A DNA stretch of 64,000 bases from Cupriavidus pauculus (lineage in GTDB: Bacteria; Pseudomonadota; Gammaproteobacteria; Burkholderiales; Burkholderiaceae), in assembly GCF_022179805.1 (NCBI RefSeq), contig NZ_BPUO01000008.1:124001-188000 (forward strand). The letters run 5' to 3'. Both the position numbers and the translations under genes were made by a program. The notes below the pieces were generated by a model. That model searched no databases and was not told the DNA's origin. It worked only from the letters and a program-made list of their open reading frames with translations. Positions 9,188-17,786 of the stretch are shown here, piece after piece. Each line of letters starts with the position of its first letter. Positions within the stretch are counted from its first letter, which is position 1.

Positions 9188-9685
9188 TCATGTCTTTACG
9201 TACTTGGCCAGGTCGGGCGGCAACCATTGCCGCAGCTCGTCCATCGCCTGCATCACATACGGGCGCGACACCGCGTCCCGCCAGAATGGCTCGTCCGGCA
9301 GCTTCGTGAGCCCCGCTACCACCACGACCAGCATCACGATCAGCACACCCCGCGCCAGCCCGAAAACCAGGCCCAGGCCGCGATCCGCCGGCTTCAGGCC
9401 CGTGGTTTCCAGCAACTGGCCCAGGATGGCTCCCGCCAGCGCCGACACGATCCACGTGCCGAAAAACACGGCCAGGAAACCGAGCGCGCTGCGGGTGAGT
9501 TCGCCACCGGGCAGTGCTTCCGGCATCCACTTCGCGGCCATGCCGCCAAAGTGATAGGCCAGTACGAACGCCACGACCCAGCCCACCAACGCCAGTACCT
9601 CGCGCACCAGGCCACGCAACACGCCAATCAGCGCCGACGCCACCAGGATGAAGGCCACGCCATAGTCAAAGAAAGTAAAAGCCAT
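9188..9685 (-). CDS. cvpA: CvpA family membrane protein
   Basis: A 165-residue inner-membrane protein with four hydrophobic spans (around 5-25, 30-50, 65-95 and 105-125). It is the homologue of E. coli CvpA, needed for colicin V production there and linked to envelope stress. The MAFTFFDYGVAFILVASALIGVLRGLVREVL start is typical. It is placed directly before purF, the order known from many proteobacteria. The molecular function is not established. Confidence 0.88.
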   Translation of the reverse strand: MAFTFFDYGVAFILVASALIGVLRGLVREVLALVGWVVAFVLAYHFGGMAAKWMPEALPGGELTRSALGFLAVFFGTWIVSALAGAILGQLLETTGLKPADRGLGLVFGLARGVLIVMLVVVVAGLTKLPDEPFWRDAVSRPYVMQAMDELRQWLPPDLAKYVKT

Positions 9686-9757
9686 GCGTGCTACGCCGCT
9701 TCCTGTCAGATGGGGGCAAATCGCCGCCCTGCAATCGGAACGTTATCGTCCGGGACG

Positions 9758-10516
9758 TTACTGCTCCACGATCTTCGAGGTCAGGCCGATCGAGCGCACT
9801 TTCTTGTCGGCGGCGTCGACGGCATCGCGGCCGACGAACGGACCCGCGCGCAGCAGGATCCGGTCGCCATCGGCCATGGTCTTCTTTTCCACGTAGGCCG
9901 GCACCTTGCTCTCCTTGAGCTTGGCCAGCCAGTTACGGGCGCGCTCCTCCGAGGAGAATGCGCCGATCAGAATCAGGTATTTGGAGTTTGCCGCGGACTT
10001 GTCCGCCGGCTTGTCGGCCGGCTTGTCTGCGGGCTTGGCGTCCACGGGCTTGGCCTCGGCCACTTTCGTGTCGGGCTTGGCGTCGGCCTTCGGCTTGTCC
10101 GTTGCGGGCGTGTTGACGATCTCCTCGCCGGCGTCCAGCGCGGCGTCGTTGCGGCCGGCATTGGCCGCTGGCGGCAGGGCCTGGGCCTTGCGCGCCTCGA
10201 CCTTGGGCTTCTGTGCGCCCTGGCCGTTGGCCACGCTCACTGCGACGTCGTCGGATACAGGACGCGGCTTGTGCTCGAACACGATCGGCAGCACGATGAC
10301 CGCGGCGGCCAGCAGCACGACGGCGCCGATCAGGCGGCGGCGGGCGCGCTGCTTCTGGGGAAAGTCGGGATCGAGGCTGTCATCGCCCAGCCGGTCGGCG
10401 TACTCGTCCGCGGACCGGCGGGATGCGCCGGCGCCTGTTTCTGTGCGCGTGCGGCGACCGCGTTCGGGTGCCGGATCAGTGCCCTTGCGGGACGAGAACA
10501 GCGAAAGCAGGCCCAT
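9758..10516 (-). CDS. SPOR-domain protein (DedD-like)
   Basis: A 252-residue bitopic inner-membrane protein. A basic cytoplasmic region of about 60 residues precedes one transmembrane span (61-80); then comes a low-complexity Ala/Lys/Asp/Pro-rich periplasmic linker with the repeat DKPADKPADK, and a C-terminal SPOR domain (about 175-252, YLILIGAFSSEERARNWLAKLK... LLRAGPFVGRDAVDAA). SPOR domains bind denuded septal peptidoglycan, so a role at the division site is likely. The folC-SPOR-cvpA-purF order equals folC-dedD-cvpA-purF of E. coli. Confidence 0.88.
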   Translation of the reverse strand: MGLLSLFSSRKGTDPAPERGRRTRTETGAGASRRSADEYADRLGDDSLDPDFPQKQRARRRLIGAVVLLAAAVIVLPIVFEHKPRPVSDDVAVSVANGQGAQKPKVEARKAQALPPAANAGRNDAALDAGEEIVNTPATDKPKADAKPDTKVAEAKPVDAKPADKPADKPADKSAANSKYLILIGAFSSEERARNWLAKLKESKVPAYVEKKTMADGDRILLRAGPFVGRDAVDAADKKVRSIGLTSKIVEQ

Positions 10517-10577
10517 AAATGCCCAAAGTGTGGAGTTCGGTGTGATGTCGTTCCGGCCCGGGAGTTCAGCCGGCTTT

Positions 10578-11888
10578 TCAGTTGGCCTGCGTGGCGCGAT
10601 ATGCCATCACGCCTGCCACGGTATAGAACGATCCGAAGACCAGGATTCTATCATTCTCGGTTGCTCTCTCGATGGCATCGCGATACGCCAGTTCCGGACT
10701 CGAGAAGCACGCGGCCGTATTGTCCGGCCCTTCCCGGAAGCCCGTCGTATCGAGCGCCTCGCGCAACTGCGCGGCCGTGGCGGCGCGCTCCGTGGGCAGG
10801 TCGCTCAGGCACCAGTGGTCGACCTTGTCGGCCACGTGCTGCAGCACCCCGGCAATATCCTTGTCCGCCATCGCGCCGAACACCGCATAGGTGTAGCGGA
10901 AAAACCCCATGTTCTCGAGGTTCTGGCCCAGCGTGGCCGCCGCGTGCGGATTATGCGCCACATCCAGGATCACAGCCGGGCGTCCCGGCATGACCTGGAA
11001 CCGGCCCGGCAGTTCGACGAACGCCAGCCCGTTGCGCACTTCCTGGGCGCTGACCGGCAGCCGTGGCCGCATGGCCTGCAGTGCTGCCAGGGCCGCCGAG
11101 GCGTTCAGCAACTGGTTGGCGCCACGTAGTGCCGGGTAGCCCAGGCCGTTGAGTTTGCGGTCGCGGCCCGTCCAGTCCCATTGCTGGCGTTCCTGGCCCC
11201 CTGCGGCCTGATGCCGGAAATCGCGGCCCACGAGCCACAGGTCGGCGCCGATGGCCTCGGCATGGTCGATCACCGATTGCGGCGGCACGGGGTCGCCACA
11301 GATCGCCGGAACGTTGGGGCGGAAAATGCCGGCCTTCTCGAAGCCGATCTTCTCGCGCGTATCGCCCAGGTACTGGGTGTGGTCGATGTCGACGCTGGTG
11401 ATGACCGCGCAGTCCGTATCGATCACGTTCACCGCGTCGAGCCGGCCGCCCAGGCCCACTTCCAGCACGATCGCATCCAGTCCGGCGGCTGCGAACATGT
11501 GGATGATCGCCAGCGTCGTGAATTCGAAGTACGTCAGGCTGACCGGGTCGGCAAAGCTGGTCCGGGCGCGCTCCACGGCCTCGAAGTGCGGTAGTAGCTG
11601 CGCATCGGTGGCCTGCTCGCCGTTCAGGCGCGCACGCTCGTTGAACGTGATCAGGTGCGGCGACGTATGCAGGCCCACCTTGTAGCCGGCTTCCAGCAGG
11701 ATGCGTTCGAGCATCGCGCAGGTCGACCCCTTGCCGTTGGTGCCGCCCACCGTGAAGACCACGGCGTCGATGCGCAGACCCAGCGCTTCCTTGACGCGCG
11801 TAATGCGCGTCAAACCCATGTCGATGCCCACGGGATGGGCGGTTTCCAGATGTTGAAGCCAGTCGGGGAGGTTATGGAAGATGGGCAT
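10578..11888 (-). CDS. folC: Dihydrofolate synthase / folylpolyglutamate synthase
   Basis: A 436-residue ATP-dependent ligase that adds glutamate to dihydropteroate and extends the folate polyglutamate tail. The Mur-ligase-type P-loop VGGTNGKGSTCAML is near residue 48, followed by SPHLITFNERARLNG and the Mg-binding VDIDHTQYLGDTREKIGFEKAGIFR segment. It is downstream of accD, separated by an 80-bp gap containing a terminator, so it may have its own promoter or depend on readthrough. Confidence 0.95.
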   Translation of the reverse strand: MPIFHNLPDWLQHLETAHPVGIDMGLTRITRVKEALGLRIDAVVFTVGGTNGKGSTCAMLERILLEAGYKVGLHTSPHLITFNERARLNGEQATDAQLLPHFEAVERARTSFADPVSLTYFEFTTLAIIHMFAAAGLDAIVLEVGLGGRLDAVNVIDTDCAVITSVDIDHTQYLGDTREKIGFEKAGIFRPNVPAICGDPVPPQSVIDHAEAIGADLWLVGRDFRHQAAGGQERQQWDWTGRDRKLNGLGYPALRGANQLLNASAALAALQAMRPRLPVSAQEVRNGLAFVELPGRFQVMPGRPAVILDVAHNPHAAATLGQNLENMGFFRYTYAVFGAMADKDIAGVLQHVADKVDHWCLSDLPTERAATAAQLREALDTTGFREGPDNTAACFSSPELAYRDAIERATENDRILVFGSFYTVAGVMAYRATQAN

Positions 11889-11907
11889 GCTTTTCTACGA
11901 CACGACT

Positions 11908-11944
11908 AAAAAGAAAATGGCGCGGGTGGTTGCACCCGCGCCAT
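11908..11944 (-). terminator. Terminator after accD
   Basis: A 12-bp perfect stem ATGGCGCGGGTG / CACCCGCGCCAT with a 4-nt loop. Read on the minus strand it is followed by TTTTCTTTTT, a good rho-independent terminator between accD and folC. Confidence 0.85.
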
Positions 11945-11968
11945 TGTCCTGCAAATCACGCTACCGCG

Positions 11969-12841
11969 TCAGGCCACCGCGTCGGCCGGCTGCTTCTGCA
12001 GCAGTGCCAGCACCTGGGCCAGTTCCGCGCGCAGGCGGCGACGATCGACGATCATGTCGATGGCGCCCTTCTGCAGCAGGAATTCGGCGCGCTGGAAGCC
12101 TTCCGGCAGCTTCTCGCGCACGGTCTGCTCGATCACGCGCGGGCCGGCAAAGCCGATCAGCGCCTTGGGCTCGGCAATCACCACGTCGCCCAGGAAGGCG
12201 AACGATGCCGACACGCCACCCATGGTCGGGTCGGTCAGCACGCTGATGAACGGCAGCTTGGCGTTGGACAGCTGGTTCAGCATGGCCGTGGTCTTGGCCA
12301 TCTGCATCAGCGACAACAGGCTTTCCTGCATGCGCGCGCCGCCCGTGGCGGTCACGCAGATGAACGGCACCTTCTGCTCCAGCGCGGCTTGCGCGCCACG
12401 CGCGAAGCGCTCGCCCACCACCGAGCCCATCGAACCGCCCATGAACTCGAATTCGAAGCAGGCCACGACCACGGGGATGGTGTGGATCGCGCCACCCACC
12501 ACCACCATCGCGTCGGTCTCGCCCGTGTCTTCCATGGCGGCCTTGATGCGATCCGGGTACTTTTTCGTGTCCTTGAACTTCAGCGCGTCCACCGGCACGA
12601 TTTCCTGGCCGATTTCATAGCGGCCTTCGGCGTCCAGCAGCTTGTCCAGCCGCTCGCGCGAGCGGATGCGCATGTGGTGGTCGCACTTCGGGCAGACGTG
12701 CAGATTGGCTTCCACGTCGGTGCGGTACAGGGTGGACTCGCACGACGGGCACTTGACCCACAGCCCTTCCGGAATGCCCTTGCGGGTGGAGGGGTCGGTC
12801 TGTTGAATCTTGGGAGGCAGGAGTTTATCCAACCAGCTCAT
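11969..12841 (-). CDS. accD: Acetyl-CoA carboxylase carboxyltransferase subunit beta
   Basis: A 290-residue beta subunit of the carboxyltransferase that makes malonyl-CoA for fatty acid synthesis. The N-terminal zinc ribbon has C31, C34, C50 and C53 (CPSC...CPKC). The crotonase-fold core includes the oxyanion region [11 protein letters not shown] and GGVSASFA. It is flanked on both sides by terminators (trpA side 12961-13016, folC side 11908-11944), so it appears to be expressed as its own unit, from a promoter in the 217-bp gap upstream. Confidence 0.96.
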   Translation of the reverse strand: MSWLDKLLPPKIQQTDPSTRKGIPEGLWVKCPSCESTLYRTDVEANLHVCPKCDHHMRIRSRERLDKLLDAEGRYEIGQEIVPVDALKFKDTKKYPDRIKAAMEDTGETDAMVVVGGAIHTIPVVVACFEFEFMGGSMGSVVGERFARGAQAALEQKVPFICVTATGGARMQESLLSLMQMAKTTAMLNQLSNAKLPFISVLTDPTMGGVSASFAFLGDVVIAEPKALIGFAGPRVIEQTVREKLPEGFQRAEFLLQKGAIDMIVDRRRLRAELAQVLALLQKQPADAVA

Positions 12842-12956
12842 GAAAGCTCCTTTCGGATAGCTGCGGCCCGCGCGTCGACGCCCCTTTCTGAGAGGTCGGA
12901 CACAGGGACGGCAGGGATCAGGTGCGCGAATTTACCACGCCCGGCACGTCTCGCCT

Positions 12957-13018
12957 AAGCAAAACGCGCCAATTGTGATGCTTGAGACTCAAACAAGCAC
13001 AATCGGCGCGTTTTTTAT
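12957..13018. terminator. Large hairpin terminator between trpA and accD
   Basis: Arms AAAACGCGCC-ATTGTG and CACAAT-GGCGCGTTTT form a long stem interrupted by one mismatch, around a loop of about 17 nt. Flanking A and T tracts make it usable on both strands. On the minus strand it ends the trp transcript. Confidence 0.85.
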
Positions 13019-13058
13019 CGGCAAGTCGTCACGCGAGCGTCACGCAGAATGCGGCCGG

Positions 13059-13868
13059 TCAGGCGTCCAGCGCCTGGCGGATATCGGCGATGAATGCTTG
13101 CAGCGCCTCGGTGGCCTGTTCGCGCGGGGTGTCTTCCAGCAGTTGCACAAGGCGGCTGCCGATCACCACGGCGTCCGACACACTGCCGATGGCACGTGCC
13201 GTCTGCGCGTCGCGGATGCCGAAGCCCACGCCCACGGGCAGGTTGGCGTGCTGCTTGATCAGCGGCAGGCGGGCAGCCACGCTGTCCAGGTCAATCGTGG
13301 CCGAGCCGGTCACGCCCTTGAGCGACACGTAGTAGAGGTAACCGCTGGCCACCTTCGCCACAGCGGCGATGCGGTCGTCGGTCGACGTCGGCGCCAGCAG
13401 GAAGATCGGATCCATCTGGTTGGCGCGCATCAGCGCCGCAAACGTTTCGCACTCCTCGGGCGGATAGTCCACCACGAGCACGCCGTCCACGCCAGCGGCC
13501 GCCGCGGCCTTGGCAAAGGTTTCGTCGCCCATGCGTTCGATCGGATTCGCATAGCCCATCAGCACCACGGGCGTGGTGTCATTGGTCTTGCGGAATTCAG
13601 TCACCCACTGCAGCACCTGCGTGAGCGTCACGCCTTGCGCCAGGGCACGCTCGGAAGCGCGCTGGATGACCGGGCCGTCGGCCATCGGGTCGGAGAACGG
13701 CACGCCAAGCTCGATCACATCGGCACCACCTGCCACCAGTGCATGCATCAGCGGCACGGTCAGCGCGGGCGCCGGATCGCCGGCGGTAATGAACGGGATC
13801 AGGCCCTTCTTCTGCTGCGCGGCCAGTGCCGCGAAAGTCTTCTGGATACGGGACATGTCGTTGGCCAT
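13059..13868 (-). CDS. trpA: Tryptophan synthase alpha subunit
   Basis: A 269-residue TIM barrel that cleaves indole-3-glycerol phosphate to indole. The catalytic Glu and Asp correspond to E53 and D64 in [15 protein letters not shown]. The phosphate-binding loop [11 protein letters not shown] and [10 protein letters not shown] are present. It starts 5 bp after the stop of the DNA methyltransferase gene rather than directly after trpB. The start at 13868 gives MANDMSRIQ; the second Met is an alternative. Confidence 0.96.
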   Translation of the reverse strand: MANDMSRIQKTFAALAAQQKKGLIPFITAGDPAPALTVPLMHALVAGGADVIELGVPFSDPMADGPVIQRASERALAQGVTLTQVLQWVTEFRKTNDTTPVVLMGYANPIERMGDETFAKAAAAAGVDGVLVVDYPPEECETFAALMRANQMDPIFLLAPTSTDDRIAAVAKVASGYLYYVSLKGVTGSATIDLDSVAARLPLIKQHANLPVGVGFGIRDAQTARAIGSVSDAVVIGSRLVQLLEDTPREQATEALQAFIADIRQALDA

Positions 13869-13873
13869 CAGGA

Positions 13874-14800
13874 TCAGATAAGGCGCTGCACCGGCGATGC
13901 CTCTTCATTGGCATCGTCGTTGGCAGCCGCCGGAGCGTCTTCGGGAACATCGGGCTGGATCGGCGCGTACACCGGCTGGGCGGCCGTCACGCGCTCGCGC
14001 ACCAGCGCGGCGTATTGCGGATTCATCTCGAACCCGACAAAGCGCCGGCCGTGGCGCACGCAGGCCACCGCCGTGGTGCCGCTGCCCGTGAACGGGTCCA
14101 GCACCACGCCGCCCGGCGGGCAGCTCGACAGCACCATGCGCTCGACGATCTCCAGCGGCTTCTGCGTGGGATGGTCGGCGCGCTCGGGGTCCTGGCGATG
14201 GATGCGCGGAACGCTCCACAGGTCCTTGGGGTTGTAGCCCACTTCCAGCCACTTCTTGCCCTCGAAACGCGGACGGCTGCGCGCCTTCTTGGTCTCGGCG
14301 TCATACGGAATGCGCACCGGGTCCAGGTCGAAGTAGTAGTCGCGCTGGCGGGCAAAGAAGCCGATGTTGTCGTGCACGGACGAGAACTTGCGCGTGGTGC
14401 CGCCCATGCTCGGCACGCGGCGGTCCCAGATGATCTCGTTGATCATCGTCAGCCGCTTCTTGAGCATCACGAACAGCTCGGGCGAGTATTGCCACGTGCA
14501 GAACAGGTACAGCGTGCCCTTGGGCGCCAGCTTCGGGATGATCGCGTCCATCCAGCGTTCGGACCATTCCAGGTAGGCGTCGCCGGACAGCAGGTCCGAA
14601 TCGTTGCCGTAGTCCTTGCCCAGGCCATAGGGCGGGTCGGCGACGATCAGGTCCACCGATCCGTCGGCAATCCGATTGATGCCTTCGAGCGCGTCTTCCT
14701 GGAAGAGGCGGACGGCTTCGGTGTCGAGGATGTCGAACGGCGCCGCGGCGCCGCCCTCTTCCACCTTCGACGATGCGGTTTCAGGAGGCAGCACGCGCAT
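13874..14800 (-). CDS. Orphan DNA methyltransferase (N6-adenine/N4-cytosine, beta class)
   Basis: A 308-residue SAM-dependent DNA methyltransferase. Catalytic motif IV DPPYG is at 55-59 and precedes the SAM-binding motif [10 protein letters not shown] (234-243), the order of the beta class; HPTQKPLEI (210-218) is the usual motif X region. DPPY favours N6-adenine but N4-cytosine is not excluded. No restriction endonuclease is nearby, so it is an orphan. Its ATG overlaps the trpB TGA by one base (TGATG) and trpA starts 5 bp after it, so it is translated as part of trpFB-x-trpA. From memory, a conserved Burkholderiales/Ralstonia orphan enzyme recognising GTWWAC has this context; that assignment is unproven here. 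Longer upstream in-frame sequence lies inside trpB and is not used. Confidence 0.9.
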   Translation of the reverse strand: MRVLPPETASSKVEEGGAAAPFDILDTEAVRLFQEDALEGINRIADGSVDLIVADPPYGLGKDYGNDSDLLSGDAYLEWSERWMDAIIPKLAPKGTLYLFCTWQYSPELFVMLKKRLTMINEIIWDRRVPSMGGTTRKFSSVHDNIGFFARQRDYYFDLDPVRIPYDAETKKARSRPRFEGKKWLEVGYNPKDLWSVPRIHRQDPERADHPTQKPLEIVERMVLSSCPPGGVVLDPFTGSGTTAVACVRHGRRFVGFEMNPQYAALVRERVTAAQPVYAPIQPDVPEDAPAAANDDANEEASPVQRLI

Positions 14801-15993
14801 CAGAGCTTCAACCCCGCACGTTCGGCCACAGTGTGCATGTCCTTGTCGCCACGGCCGGACAGATTCACCAGCAGCAGCTTGTCGCGCGACAGCGTCGGGG
14901 CCAGCTTGCATGCATAGGCGATGGCGTGGCTCGACTCCAGCGCCGGGATGATGCCTTCGATACGGCAGCAATCGTGGAACGCCTTCAGTGCCTCGTCATC
15001 GGTGATCGACACGTACTGGGCGCGTCCGATGTCCTTGAGCCATGCATGCTCCGGGCCCACGCCCGGGTAGTCCAGGCCGGCCGATACCGAATGGGTCTCG
15101 ATGATCTGGCCGTGCTCGTCCTGCAGCAGGTAGGTGCGGTTGCCGTGCAGCACGCCCGGCGAGCCGCCCGTCAGCGACGCCGCGTGACGGCCCGTTTCCA
15201 GGCCATCGCCGGCGGCTTCCACGCCGATCAGTTGCACGTCCTTGTGCTCGATATACGGATAGAAGATGCCCATCGCGTTCGATCCACCGCCGATGCAGGC
15301 GATCACAGCGTCCGGCTGGCGGCCGGTCAGCTCGGGCATCTGCACCTTCGATTCCTCGCCGATCACGCACTGGAAGTCGCGCACCATCATCGGATACGGA
15401 TGCGGGCCAGCGACAGTGCCGATGATGTAGAACGTGGATTCGACGTTGGTCACCCAGTCGCGCATGGCTTCATTGAGCGCGTCCTTGAGCGTCTTCGAGC
15501 CGCTTTCCACCGGCACCACCGTGGCACCCAGCAGCTTCATGCGGTAGACGTTGGCGGCCTGGCGCTTGATGTCCTCGGCGCCCATGTAGACCACGCATTC
15601 CATGCCGAAGCGCGCCGCGATGGTGGCCGTGGCCACGCCGTGCTGGCCGGCGCCGGTCTCGGCGATCACGCGCTTCTTGCCCATGCGCCGGGCCAGCAGC
15701 GCCTGGCCGATCACGTTGTTGATCTTGTGCGCGCCGGTGTGGTTCAGGTCTTCGCGCTTCAGGTAGATCTGCGCGCCGCCCAGCACCTCGCTCCAGCGCT
15801 GTGCGTGGTAGATCGGCGACGGACGGCCGACGAAGTGTTTCAGCTCGCGCTGGAATTCGGCGTTGAAGTCCGCATCGTGCTGGTAGTGCGCGTAGGCATC
15901 GCGCAGTTCGTCCAGCGCGTGAACCAGCGTTTCGGAGACGAAGCTACCGCCATAGGGGCCGAAATGGCCTCGGGAATCGGGCAAGTCGTACAT
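14800..15993 (-). CDS. trpB: Tryptophan synthase beta subunit
   Basis: A 397-residue PLP enzyme that joins indole and serine to form tryptophan. The internal-aldimine lysine is K90 in [11 protein letters not shown]; the PLP phosphate loop is [10 protein letters not shown], and the substrate loop ETGAGQHG is intact. The start at 15993 gives the family N-terminus [16 protein letters not shown]; upstream in-frame sequence has no family similarity and is the trpF-trpB spacer (118 bp). The stop overlaps the start of the methyltransferase gene by one base. Confidence 0.97.
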   Translation of the reverse strand: MYDLPDSRGHFGPYGGSFVSETLVHALDELRDAYAHYQHDADFNAEFQRELKHFVGRPSPIYHAQRWSEVLGGAQIYLKREDLNHTGAHKINNVIGQALLARRMGKKRVIAETGAGQHGVATATIAARFGMECVVYMGAEDIKRQAANVYRMKLLGATVVPVESGSKTLKDALNEAMRDWVTNVESTFYIIGTVAGPHPYPMMVRDFQCVIGEESKVQMPELTGRQPDAVIACIGGGSNAMGIFYPYIEHKDVQLIGVEAAGDGLETGRHAASLTGGSPGVLHGNRTYLLQDEHGQIIETHSVSAGLDYPGVGPEHAWLKDIGRAQYVSITDDEALKAFHDCCRIEGIIPALESSHAIAYACKLAPTLSRDKLLLVNLSGRGDKDMHTVAERAGLKL

Positions 15994-16111
15994 GTCCAGG
16001 CTCTCAGGTGGCGTTGGCCGCGCGCGGCACGGCAACAACGCATCAAATTCGGGATCGGGTTGCCGGGGGCCGGCACGGCTCGGGCGGGTCAGGCGGACGA
16101 CGGGCGCCGGC

Positions 16112-16834
16112 TCAGTTGCCGGCCTGCCCCGCATCCGCCATCCGCACGGCGCGCACGAACGCGGCAATGCGGGCGTGGTCCTTCACACCCTTGGACGCCT
16201 CCACGCCGCTGCTGACATCGACGGCATAGGGGCGCACGCGCTCAATCGCACCAGCGACGTTTTGCGCGTTCAACCCACCACTCAAAACGATGCGAGGTGC
16301 GTCGCTGGTGGACAGGCTGGTTGGATTGGGCGGAAGCCATTGAGCGGGAATCAGGGTCCAGTCGAAGACGTGGCCGCCACCGCCGTAGCCTTCCACGAAG
16401 GCGTCGAGCAACAGGCCGGCGGCGTCACGGTATTGATCGTCGAATTCTACCAAATCAAGCCCCTGCCGCACACGGGCAGCGCGCATAAACGGCAGCCGGC
16501 AACGCCGGGCGATCTCCGTGCATTGCTGGGGCGTCTCATCGCCGTGGAACTGAAGCAACGTCAACGGCACACGCTCGGCCACGTGGGCCACTTCCTCGGC
16601 GTCGGCGTTGACGAACAGCCCGGTCACGGTCACGAACGGCGGCACCTGCTCGGCCAGCGCGGCCGCGCGCGCCACATCGACATGACGGGGGCTTGGCCCG
16701 TAGAACACCAGGCCGATGGCGTCGGCGCCGGCATCCACGGCCGCGCGCACGTCTTCCTCGCGCGTCAGGCCGCAGATCTTGATGCGTGTACGCGGAGACA
16801 CAAGGCTGGTATCAGGCGCCATGTTCGGGGCCAT
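16112..16834 (-). CDS. trpF: Phosphoribosylanthranilate isomerase
   Basis: A 240-residue TIM barrel for the third step of tryptophan synthesis. The catalytic Cys lies in [13 protein letters not shown] and the second catalytic residue in the LQFHGDET strand; the C-terminal phosphate loop [13 protein letters not shown] is clear. I chose the ATG at 16834 because GGAG lies nine bases upstream; the TTG at 16840 would be too close to it and the ATG at 16822 too far. The gene overlaps the end of truA by 23 bp, so it is translated from the same message. Confidence 0.94.
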   Translation of the reverse strand: MAPNMAPDTSLVSPRTRIKICGLTREEDVRAAVDAGADAIGLVFYGPSPRHVDVARAAALAEQVPPFVTVTGLFVNADAEEVAHVAERVPLTLLQFHGDETPQQCTEIARRCRLPFMRAARVRQGLDLVEFDDQYRDAAGLLLDAFVEGYGGGGHVFDWTLIPAQWLPPNPTSLSTSDAPRIVLSGGLNAQNVAGAIERVRPYAVDVSSGVEASKGVKDHARIAAFVRAVRMADAGQAGN

Positions 16835-17642
16835 CGGCAAACACTCCGTGGAAGAAACTGGCGGACGCGTCCGCGCGGGGAAGCTGGTACGGCTCAGGAT
16901 ACTTCACGTCGACCAGGTACAGGCCGTCGGGCATGAATGTGGGCGCAGCCTTCTGGCGGTTGCGGCCTTCCAGCACTTCGGCCATCCATTGCGCCGGATA
17001 ACGGCCACGTCCCACGGCCACCAGGCATCCCATCAGGTTGCGCACCATGTGGTGCAGGAAGGCACTGGCGCGAAACCGCAGGAAGACCCAGTTGCCGTCT
17101 TCGCGGATCGTCACGTCGTACATGGTCTTGACCGGCGACTTGGCCTGGCACTCGGCGGCGCGGAACGCGGAAAAATCATGCTCGCCCAGCAGGCATGCCG
17201 ATGCCTCGCGCATCGCTTCGACATCGAGTCGTTTCCCAGGCGGCAGCATCTGGTAGCCGGCACGGCAGTGGAGCATCGGCACACGATGCGGCCCGGTGTA
17301 AAGCGCGTAGTAGTACATGCGCTCGTAGGCCAGAAAGCGTGCGTGGAAATTCTGGTCGACCGGCTCGGCCCACTGCAGCGCGATGGACGGCGGCAGGAAC
17401 GCGTTGACGCCGCGCACCCACGAGAACTTGTCGCGGTCGAGTTCGGTATCGAGATGGATCACCTGGCCCAGCGCATGCACGCCGGTGTCGGTCCGCCCCG
17501 CCACCGTGGTCAGCAGGCGTGTCCCGGCAAAGCGCTCGATGGCGTCTTCCAGGTAGTCCTGTACGGTATTGCGGTGAGGCTGCGACTGCCAGCCGGAGAA
17601 GGCCGAGCCGTCGTAGTGAAGTCCGATGGCGATGCGATTCAT
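16812..17642 (-). CDS. truA: tRNA pseudouridine(38-40) synthase
   Basis: A 276-residue enzyme that makes pseudouridine at positions 38-40 of the tRNA anticodon stem. The catalytic Asp is D52 in [14 protein letters not shown]. The [17 protein letters not shown] and [19 protein letters not shown] segments are family hallmarks. The start [12 protein letters not shown] is the family N-terminus, but it has a poor Shine-Dalgarno. An in-frame ATG at 17696 would add 18 residues encoded by the fimV terminator hairpin. Only about 17 bp separate that terminator from the start codon. Confidence 0.94.
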   Translation of the reverse strand: MNRIAIGLHYDGSAFSGWQSQPHRNTVQDYLEDAIERFAGTRLLTTVAGRTDTGVHALGQVIHLDTELDRDKFSWVRGVNAFLPPSIALQWAEPVDQNFHARFLAYERMYYYALYTGPHRVPMLHCRAGYQMLPPGKRLDVEAMREASACLLGEHDFSAFRAAECQAKSPVKTMYDVTIREDGNWVFLRFRASAFLHHMVRNLMGCLVAVGRGRYPAQWMAEVLEGRNRQKAAPTFMPDGLYLVDVKYPEPYQLPRADASASFFHGVFADGPEHGA

Positions 17643-17658
17643 GAGTGTGGCGATGCCC

Positions 17659-17696
17659 AAAAACAAAATGCGCCGGAAGGGACGCTTCCGGCGCAT
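17659..17696 (-). terminator. Terminator after fimV
   Basis: A 12-bp perfect stem ATGCGCCGGAAG / CTTCCGGCGCAT with a 5-nt loop. On the minus strand it is followed by TTTTGTTTTT. It ends only 17 bp before the truA start codon. Confidence 0.85.
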
Positions 17697-17786
17697 CGCT
17701 TCGGGCTACCGCACGCCGTGTCACCGGCGTGCCGCAAACCCCGCATCATACCGGCCTTTGGGTCGAAACCCGCGGGCCATGCCGCT

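Noticed and set aside
14800-14971. A 57-codon N-terminal extension of the DNA methyltransferase
   Set aside because: It would overlap the 3' end of trpB in another frame, while the ATG at 14800 gives the common one-base overlap and a normal N-terminus.
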